Below, in pieces: positions 56,648-64,000 of a stretch of DNA of 64,000 nucleotides (positions within the stretch are counted from its first letter, which is position 1; each line of letters starts with the position of its first letter). The notes under the pieces were generated by a model that was given only the letters and a program-made list of their open reading frames with translations, made no database searches and had not been told where the DNA came from. The position numbers and the translations under genes are program-made. The DNA is from Scenedesmus sp. ARA3 (taxonomy: Eukaryota > Chlorophyta > Chlorophyceae > Sphaeropleales > Scenedesmaceae), in contig RWJK01001237.1 of NCBI GenBank assembly GCA_004335835.1, positions 3,258-67,257 of the forward strand. Direction: 5' to 3'.

Positions 56648-57893
56648 TGTGTGATGTGGGTGTGAATGGGGGCTGCTTGGCGGTGATGCGGGGGTGCTGG
56701 GCGGCACTGCAGCCCAGCAGGTGGCATGCTATGTGTGGCACCTGTATATTTACACTGAGAGTGTATGTTGAAACAGCGGTCTTGCGTGACGCCAGGATGG
56801 TATGTGTTCAGCAGGCACGCACGCATGCCGCATTCATGTTCAGCCACGCAAACGTGCCATGCGGCTATTCTGTGTGGTTTCCTTGATGCCCATTTCAGCT
56901 TGCATCTAGGGGATGACCATAACGCTGCATCCATAAACCAACCCACTGCTCCTGCCGTGCAACATTCAAACTGCATTCGGTTCAGTCACATATGGTATGC
57001 ATTCGTCTGCATGGTTGTTCATCTTCTGCACACAAATCGCTGCTTATCATCAGGTGTGGTTTTGGTGCTGTGGCACTGTTGCTGCCTTTCATACGCCAGC
57101 ACCCCAAGTTGGTGTCCATTTATTCCACAACCTTTCAAGGCAACTGGACTGTTGCTCATGGGTTGCCGCATTGCAATTGTGAACTGTGTTCTGTGCTGCT
57201 GCTGTGTGTGGCAGAGTAAGGGCGCCGCCAGGCATCCTGCCGCATCAATGGCAGCTCACTGCCCATATGAGTGTTCTGCTGGTACTTTAAGTAAGCTCAG
57301 CAAGGCTTGCCAAGTGGGCTGGTACTTGCAACTGCGGGTACCAGACGGTCTGGCAGCCTGTGGCACGCTGCGTAGCGTGCTGGCATGGTGCTGTCTTGTG
57401 ATGCTCAGGGACTGCCAGCTGGGGTCAATGGTTCAAGTTTTCAGGTGGTTCTGTCATGGTTGCAACACCTACGTGCCTGCCTGCGCTGTGCCATGTCGAC
57501 TGGAGTTTTGCAAGGGCGGCAGGGTCATGGATCGGGTCAAAAGTTGACTGGGCGGAGACTACTGCGGCCAGCTCCGTGTTTGGTATGTGGTAACTGATAT
57601 TTTACCACTTTGCCTACCATTCTGGCTCAAGACATCAGTTCAGGACAGGACTGGCAGATCAAGGGACGTTGCTGCTGTCATGAATCAGTTGCAGCTTGCG
57701 TTTGAAGCGTCGCCCTCCTCGCACGTGCGTCGTGTTCAGTATCAAACGACCGAGGCAGAATGAGTTGATCACACCGCGTCTGAACGAACTATGCTGGGCC
57801 CAGCTGCAACAACTGACGACGAGTGCGTATGGCACAATGCCGTGTGAGGACCAGTTCATCGCTCACTAATCTGTGACCGACATCAAGTGCTTG
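56648..57893. other. Intergenic between the two LRR genes
   Basis: About 1.25 kb with no recognisable gene; a 260-codon open frame (56765-57547, +) is Cys/His/Trp-rich and resembles no family. It presumably holds the first gene's 3' UTR and the second gene's promoter. Confidence 0.5.
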
Positions 57894-60800
57894 ATGACTT
57901 TAGAAGAGCAACAAGTCACGTCCATGGAGACAGACAGGGAGCGGCCTTCCGGGGGTGCATCAAACCTGCTGCTCCCCGAGCTGCCAGGCACCTTTATTCA
58001 GAAGTTGGTGGTGAGATATGCTGAGACACGAGATCAACGTGATCTGTGCAGGTTTGCTGGCCTTGCTGGAGCTTCTGGCAGCTTACATGCTGCTGTTGAA
58101 GCAGTGTACTGCATGTACCTGTTGACTTCCCTTTGTTTAATGCACACATGTGGCCATACAATGCTTGATGAGACGCTTGACATCAGCCTTTGGCACAAGC
58201 TTTTAGACGGCAGCAGCAGCTGTCAGTGCTTGTCATGGGGCACTGGCACTGCAGTTATAGTTGGCAGTGCGCTGCTGCAGTGAGCAAGGGAGCAACAGCT
58301 CAAGAGCTGACCACCCACTGTGCCTGCTACCTGCTGCAGTGCAACTTCCTTGACCCTGGCTTGCGCTTGTCTCTGCGTGAGACATGCAAGGCGTTGCGCG
58401 CCAAGGTGGATGCCTACAGGTGCGCAGATTAACCGCTCAGCACGCAGTGCTAATTGCCTGGGCATCTGCACACGCATCTTTGCTATGTAGCCATGACAGA
58501 CATATGTGTGCAGATAGTGAACACGGGCATACCAATGGTGGTTTACTTTGTAACAGTAATTGTCAGCACATCATGCTCCAGCATGCTGCAAATGCTACTG
58601 CTTTCTGGCAGCTGCTGGCATGCACACTGCCACTGTCGGACTCCACGCTGCTCCACACCAGTGACAGTGCCCCGGTTGTCCGCTGCCTGCTGAACACTTT
58701 CCTGCAAGCAGCACGCCCTGCTGCCGCCTAAATGGTGGCCGGCAGGGGCTGGAGCGCTTCCATGTGCTGTCACAAGTGTCAGATGGCGTGCAGCAGCTGG
58801 ATGCGTCACAGGTGCGGGCAGCAGCAGCAGCAGCAGCATTTTCCACCAAGTTCAAGTTGCTTGTTGGCTTGAGACGTGTGGGCTGTGTTTTGGAGGAATG
58901 ATGTGGCAGCAACAGCTACAGCGGGCCAGCACTGCCTCCCATGTTCCAGGATGCACGGCAGCAATATCCATCAAGCTTACGTTGACTTCTGGAGACGTGT
59001 GGGCTGTGCCTTGGAAGCGTTATGTGGCAGCATCCGTCACAGCAGGCCAGCACTGTCTCCCATGTTGAATGCCAGCATCCTGCAACCACTGCGATGCACA
59101 AGCACCAGTTGAATGTCGTGTGCCGCTTGCTGGGCGCTGCTGTTGCAGGTGGATCCTGACCTGTCGTGCGAGGCAGCAGAGCAGCAGCTGCCGCCGGGGG
59201 CCTGGCAGAAGCTGCGGCAGCTGACCTGTCACTGCAAGTAAGCACCCTGCTGTCCTGCAAGGCTGTACGACGCACATGCAGTGGATCAGCTGCATGCGCA
59301 TGCAGGCAGGAGGCTTCACATGCTGACATTTTTGTTGGTCTGCTTCACAGGCCTAAGCAGCACCACCACGCACTGCATATGAGGCCATCACCATGCATGC
59401 ACAGTGCCTAATGCGCAGGCATCTGGCCGTCCCACTGCGTACCAGCTGTTCGCCTTCCACTCACCCTCCTGCTGCACATTATATCAATCACACACCGCAG
59501 GCAGATGGTGCTGGTCAAGACGCTGGTTGAGTGCAGCCCCAGGCACCTCACCAGCATCGTCATCTCCGCGCGTCGCGGCAACTGGCAGCACGCCGGCCTG
59601 CTGCTGCAGCAGCTGCAGCGCCTGCCCAGCCTAGCCAGCCTTGAGCTGGCCCTACCACCTCAGCACAAGCTGGATGAGCTGCTTGCAGGACTTACGCAGC
59701 TGCGGGCACTGACTTTGACCGCAGCGCCGCGCAGCAGCCGGGACGGCAACCACTGGCCGCTCATCCCGCTTCTCGGCGCGAGTAACAACAAGGCCGCAAA
59801 GGTTGATGCAGCGTTCTGGGGTGGTGCGATTTGCCCGCTGGTGCAGCTCACGAGTCTGACGCTGGCGCTGCCGCTGTGCGGGACAGCGGCGCTGCAGCTG
59901 GCGCCACTGGCTCGGCTGGCCTCGCTGCACTGCTGCTGTGCAAGGGAGCAGCTGCCAGATCTAATCGAGCAGTTGCCTGTCCTGCAAGCCTTAACAAGCC
60001 TGGCACTGGATGCCAAAGTGGGGCGGCGGCTGAGCCCTGCAGCAATGCTGCAGCAGAGCAACGTTGCGCCAGATCTGGCCCCCCTGGGGCAGCTCACGCG
60101 GCTGGTGCAGCTGCAGCTGAACATCCAGCAGCCGTTGGATTTGGCTGCGCTGCTGCCGCTGTCAGCTTGCGGGAAGCTGACTCACCTAGGCGTCTCCCGG
60201 CTGCACCTCTCCCTGCCGTGGCGCGGCGCAGAGCTGAGCCCGGCATGTGCAGCAGCAGCAGATGCAGCCGAGGCGGCGCTGGTGGCAGCAGTCATGGCAG
60301 GGCAGGCGGCGGTGCCGCTGGCGCAGGTGCTGCTGACCAAGCCGGGTGCAGCGCATGCGGCGCCGCTGAATGTGGAGGGCGTGAGTGGCTCCTGCCTGCC
60401 GCTGCTGCCGGCGCTGGCTGAGTTGAAGGTGTCTGGCGTGGTGGGTCGGCTGCCGCTGGCTGTGCTGGGGCCTGGCTTGCAGGAGCTGTGTATTCAGGGC
60501 TGCAAGCGCGTGTGGAGCCACCACAAGGGCTACGGGGCAGCAGATGATCAGATGGATGCGCTGATGGATGTGCTGGCAGCGGGGCCGGCAGGGGTGGGCG
60601 GGCCCCCAGCAGCAGCAGCAGCAGGAGGAGGGCCGCCAGGAGCAGCGGCAGCAGTTGCAGGGGATCTGGCAGGCCTGGGGGGTGCTGCAGGGCCTGCTGC
60701 ACAGCCGCCAGCAGCAGCAGCAGGGGCAGGTGACGTTGCACAAGTTGAACCAGCAGGCGCAGCGGCTGCTGGCGGGCCTGCAGCACCAGGGGCACTACCA

Positions 60801-61838
60801 GCGCCAGCAGCAGCTGCAGCAGCTGCTGCAGCCCAGCAGGTTGCGCTCTTTGCTGGTGGAGGCGGTTTCGATGTGGCCGGCTTTGCGCCTGGCAGCATGG
60901 CGGCCGGCCGCGTGCGCGCAGCAGCAGCGCAAGCCGACTTACTCGTAGGCCTCAGCTGCCTGCAATCATTAGACCTGAACTTCACGCAGCTCTGCGGCAT
61001 TTGCCTGTCTCCCTCTGGAGGCCGTGCACTGCTGGACAGCCTTGTGAGCCTCACGGTGCTGATGCGCGGCAGCGGCAGCGTGCCCGGGGGGCTGCCGCAC
61101 ATGCCGCGGCTGCGGCGGCTTTGCTTCTACGACGACTACGACTTGCGCATGCCAGGTGCGAGACTGTGATGTCAAGAGTGCTGGTTGGTTTTGTGAATAG
61201 CTTGTCTTGATTGTTCTTGACATGCTGTTACTACGATTACGACCTGCGCATGCCAGGTGCGGGTGTGTGCTCAAGGCTGCTGTCACACTTAATTTTGGTT
61301 GGGGTAGATAGCCCGTTTAATAGATTGTTACGCCGTGCGGTGCTGCCTCTGATGTGACGTGCGTGTTGCAACTGGCTGCAAAGCTGCTTGTGTAGTATTC
61401 AGCCGCTGCAGCAGAACTGCTGCCGGTGGCTGTGTGAGCTGCACTGCTGACATGTGCTGTGGCTGCCTGCGTGCCGTGCATGCTCACCCATCCGATGCTG
61501 TTGCTGCTGGCTGCAGGCCGTCCGCTTGCTGCCAGCTACGATCAGAAGGAGGACCACCAGCTGTGGATAAACCAGTGCGACGTGCAGGAGATCATGTGAG
61601 CAGCAGCAGCAGCAGCAGCAGCGTTGGCTCCACTTGCTGCATGTGCAGCACAGCATCTGCCTGTGCATGCGCTCAAGCTGTATAGGAGCTATGTTCGCTT
61701 GCTGATGCCGTGACATAATGCGCAGCACAGCAACGCTGTGGAGCACCCCTGCTGCTGCTGTGTTGACTGGCGGCGCCTGCTGCCTCCTGGGCAGCAAACT
61801 TTGGCAATTCAAAGCTCTCTCATCTGCTGCTGCTGCTG

Positions 61839-61891
<53 letters not shown>

Positions 61892-64000
61892 CAGGCTGGC
61901 GGGTTCCTACATCCTGGGCGGCTTCTTCGACGGCAACGCGCTGCTCAAGGCCAAGGTGCAGTTCAGGCAGCTGCGGCGCTGGGTGTTCCGCGACTGCGCC
62001 GACCTGTCGGCTGGCCACCTGGCGGCACTGCTGGCGGTGAGGAGCAGCGCCTCTGCTGCATGGGGTTGCCTGCGGTCGTGTTTGTTTGTAGCCATACAGC
62101 CGCATCATGCTGAGTCAAGTATCAGTGTGGATTGTGTTCAGGGCAGCAATAGGCATCCAGCACTGCCTGCCATCGAGCACCCTGCAGTACGGTACCCATG
62201 CAACAGGCGTGCAGTTGGATAAGTGTGGTTGTATATGCGCATAGCAGCGTCGCTGTGGCCACACAGATCATGCCGCGGCCACTGTACTGCTGCCGTGCCT
62301 GGCAGGTGTGTGCTGCCCCGGTGGTGGTGCTGAAGGGCTCCAGCGTGCTCACCCACAACGACTTATCAACATCATATAATGCTGCTTCCATTGCTGTTGC
62401 TGCTGCTGACCAGGTGCGTGTGGCCCCAGTGTTGGTGCTGGAGGGTCCAGCGTGCTCACCTTCAACGATCAAAAACTCAAAGTACACTGCCGGTATTGTT
62501 GCTGCTGCTGCTTTGTACTGCTGCTGTGCCTGGCCAGGTGCGCGTTGCTCCTGTGGTGGTGCTCGAGGGCTCCAGCGTGCTCACCCACAACGATGTGCGG
62601 CAGCTGGTGGCGCTCAACCCCGGCTGCGTGACTGACGTGCAGTGGGCGGCACACGTGCCACCTCTGGTGAGCGCTCTGGGGCGTGAGGCTTTGTGTGAGC
62701 AGTGTGTGAGCTTGTCTGTGAGCTTGTGTGTGGGAGGCAGCGGGTATGTGGGGTTATAGTCACCATGACAGCAGCCCAGATACGATGCTATATCACTATT
62801 TTGCACTGCGTTAATACACAACGCCTGCTCAATGTCATCTCACACAATGTGGCTGACAACGTATGTCTTGGTGTTTGTTGCTGTGCCATGCCGTTCCTTC
62901 TTTTGCTGCCGCAGCCCTGCAGGGAGGCAGCCGGACGCGACTTCATGGCTGGCGTGATGGGCATGGACTTCCTGGGGCCCTGGGAGCCCGCAGGGCTGGC
63001 AGGCGGGCCCGAAGAGGAGCTGCAGCAGCAGCAGCAGCAGGCTGAGATGGCGGAGATGGATGAGCAGCAGATGAACGCGGCGGTGCAGCAGCTGGAGGAC
63101 CAGGTGCAGGGGCTGTTCCCGCCACCCTGGGCGGCGGCTGCGCAGCAGCAGCAGCAGCAGCAGGGTGGGAATGCAGGTGGGGATGCAGCAGGTGGGGGTG
63201 GAGGGGGTGGCATCTTTGTAGGTGCTGGCGGAGGGGGTGGTGGTGGTGGGGCGGGTGGTCAACAGCAGCAAGGCGGACCTGGGGGCTTGGCAATGCTACT
63301 GGCCCAGCAGCAGCAGCAGCAGCAGGGTGGGGCAGCTGGCCAGGGTCAAGGCGCGGCAGCTGGCCAGAATATTTTTGCAGCTGCACTTCAAGCAGCGGCA
63401 GCAGCAGTAGCAGCAGCCGCAGGTGGAGGTCCTGCGGCTGGGCAGCAGCAGGGGCAGGGCGGCGGCCCTGCTGCAGCTGGTGGCCTGTTTGCGATGCTGC
63501 CTGGGCTGATTGCTGATGCTGCTGCTGCCGCTGCTGCTGCTGGTGGCGGTGGTGGCGGTGGGCAACAGGCAGCACCAGGTGGTGTTGCGGGTGGAGGTGC
63601 AGCAGCAGCAGCAGCAGCAGCAGCGCCAGGTGCAGCGCCAGGTGCAATGCACCAGGGGGTGCTGGCCAACCTGCAGCATGTGCAGCAGCAGGCGGAAGCA
63701 GCAGCGCAGCAGGCGATGATGCTGGCGGAGCAGGCGCAGCAGCAGCTGCAGGCCGCGATGGCCCAGCAGGTGCAGCAGCACCAGCAGCTGCAGCAGCAGC
63801 AGCAGCAGCAGCAGGGCGGCTTGCAGGGCGCCCTGGTAGCAGCAATGCCGGCTGCCTGGATGCCGGGTGCAGGCGTGGGCGGTGGGGTGCAGGCGGCACC
63901 AGTGCCACCTCCACCAGCAGCAGCAGCAGCAGCAGCAGGTGGAGAGGGTGGGGCTGGTGCTGCAGCAGGGGGTGGGCAGCAGCCTGAGGTGGCATTATGG
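57894..64000 (+). CDS. F-box / leucine-rich-repeat protein with Gln/Ala/Gly-rich tail (runs off the window)
   Basis: Exons: 57894-58010, 58340-58419, 58712-58811, 59149-59237, 59501-61155, 61517-61595, 61895-62036, 62538-62666, 62915 to beyond 64000; phases agree. Exons 1-2 make an F-box (LLLPELPGTFIQKLV, then LDPGLRLSLRETCKALRAKV), pointing to an SCF ubiquitin-ligase adaptor. LRRs follow in exon 5: LPSLASLELALP, LTQLRALTLT, LVQLTSLTLALP, LTRLVQLQLN, GLQELCIQGC, LQSLDLNFTQL, MPRLRRLCFYDDY. Exons 6-8 form a compact region (WINQCDVQEIM, SYILGGFFDGNALLKAK, PVVVLEGSSVLTHND). The last visible exon is open for 362 codons to the window end and is extremely rich in Gln, Ala and Gly, with a short acidic/Gln helix (EMAEMDEQQMNAAVQQLE). 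Exon 3 is the least certain. Likely paralogue of the upstream LRR gene. Confidence 0.8.
58868..59075 (+). repeat. 121-bp intronic duplication
   Basis: A block beginning gagacgtgtgggctgtg at 58871 recurs at 58992, through gccagcactg.ctcccatgtt. It lies between exons 3 and 4 of the second LRR gene. Confidence 0.85.
61128..61265 (+). repeat. Copy of the end and donor of LRR exon 5 (second LRR gene)
   Basis: The exon end coding YDDYDLRMPG plus GTGCGAG (61128-61160) recurs at 61229-61265 as YDYDLRMPG plus GTGCGGG, period about 100. Confidence 0.88.
61824..61887 (+). repeat. (CTG)n microsatellite before a 3' splice site
   Basis: CTG triplets precede TTTGTCAG, the acceptor of exon 7 (starts 61895) of the second LRR gene. 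Confidence 0.92.
62299..62600 (+). repeat. Triplicated acceptor and start of LRR exon 8
   Basis: VxVAPVVVLEGSSVLTHND-like starts occur after CAG acceptors at 62305, 62414 and 62538. Copy 1 is in frame but ends in non-exonic sequence; copy 2 lacks one base in the GGCTCC segment; copy 3 is the working exon. Confidence 0.92.

Noticed and set aside
56765..57547. 260-codon plus-strand open frame between the LRR genes
   Set aside because: Composition and lack of homology features resemble intergenic shadow; starts with a non-ATG codon.
62943..63995. Minus-strand Pro/Ala/Leu-rich open frame of about 350 codons
   Set aside because: Shadow of the Gln/Ala/Gly-rich last exon of the second LRR gene; no splice or start context.
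1..64000. tRNA, rRNA, transposase or reverse transcriptase genes
   Set aside because: Looked for conserved tRNA T-loop patterns and for mobile-element protein motifs in the translated frames; none seen by eye, which does not exclude diverged elements.

Overview
The window is nuclear DNA of a green alga, most likely a core chlorophyte (Chlorophyceae-like). The evidence is GC-rich, intron-dense genes with GT-AG introns, very frequent CAG/CTG triplet runs that encode poly-Gln/Ala/Ser/Leu or form the 3' ends of introns, a plastid-type sigma-70 factor, an HRD1 ligase, and occasional TGTAA polyadenylation signals. No transposase, reverse transcriptase, tRNA, rRNA or CRISPR array was recognised. All gene models below were assembled by eye from splice sites, reading phase and family motifs; every chosen exon joins its neighbours in phase.

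Layout: (1) 73-2942 (+) 3' part of an FAD polyamine/amine oxidase. (2) 6523-14561 (-) secreted multicopper oxidase, 15 exons. (3) 16188-18379 (-) EamA/DMT-type membrane transporter. (4) 19355-24504 (+) opine (octopine/nopaline-type) dehydrogenase, 10 exons. (5) 27047-30687 (-) DUF1399/GRDP-like protein. (6) 32342-38829 (-) very large PTPDC1-like dual-specificity phosphatase with an N-myristoylation-like start. (7) 39847-44174 (-) HRD1 ER-associated ubiquitin ligase. (8) 44693-49292 (+) sigma-70 factor, presumably plastid-targeted, divergent from HRD1. (9) 51110-56647 (+) and (10) 57894 to beyond 64000 (+) two neighbouring F-box-like/leucine-rich-repeat proteins with low-complexity tails.

The genes look like unrelated neighbours, not a pathway; shared regulation is plausible only for the two head-to-head pairs (transporter/opine dehydrogenase and HRD1/sigma factor). 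The most striking property is structural. Again and again an intron contains extra tandem copies of the very end or start of the adjoining exon together with its splice site (gene 1; gene 2 at least five times; gene 4 four times; genes 5, 8, 9 and 10). Periods are about 75-270 bp, the copies are in different stages of decay, and most carry a usable GT donor or AG acceptor. Together with CTG microsatellites abutting 3' splice sites, this suggests that local tandem duplication across exon-intron junctions is a major force shaping introns in this genome.
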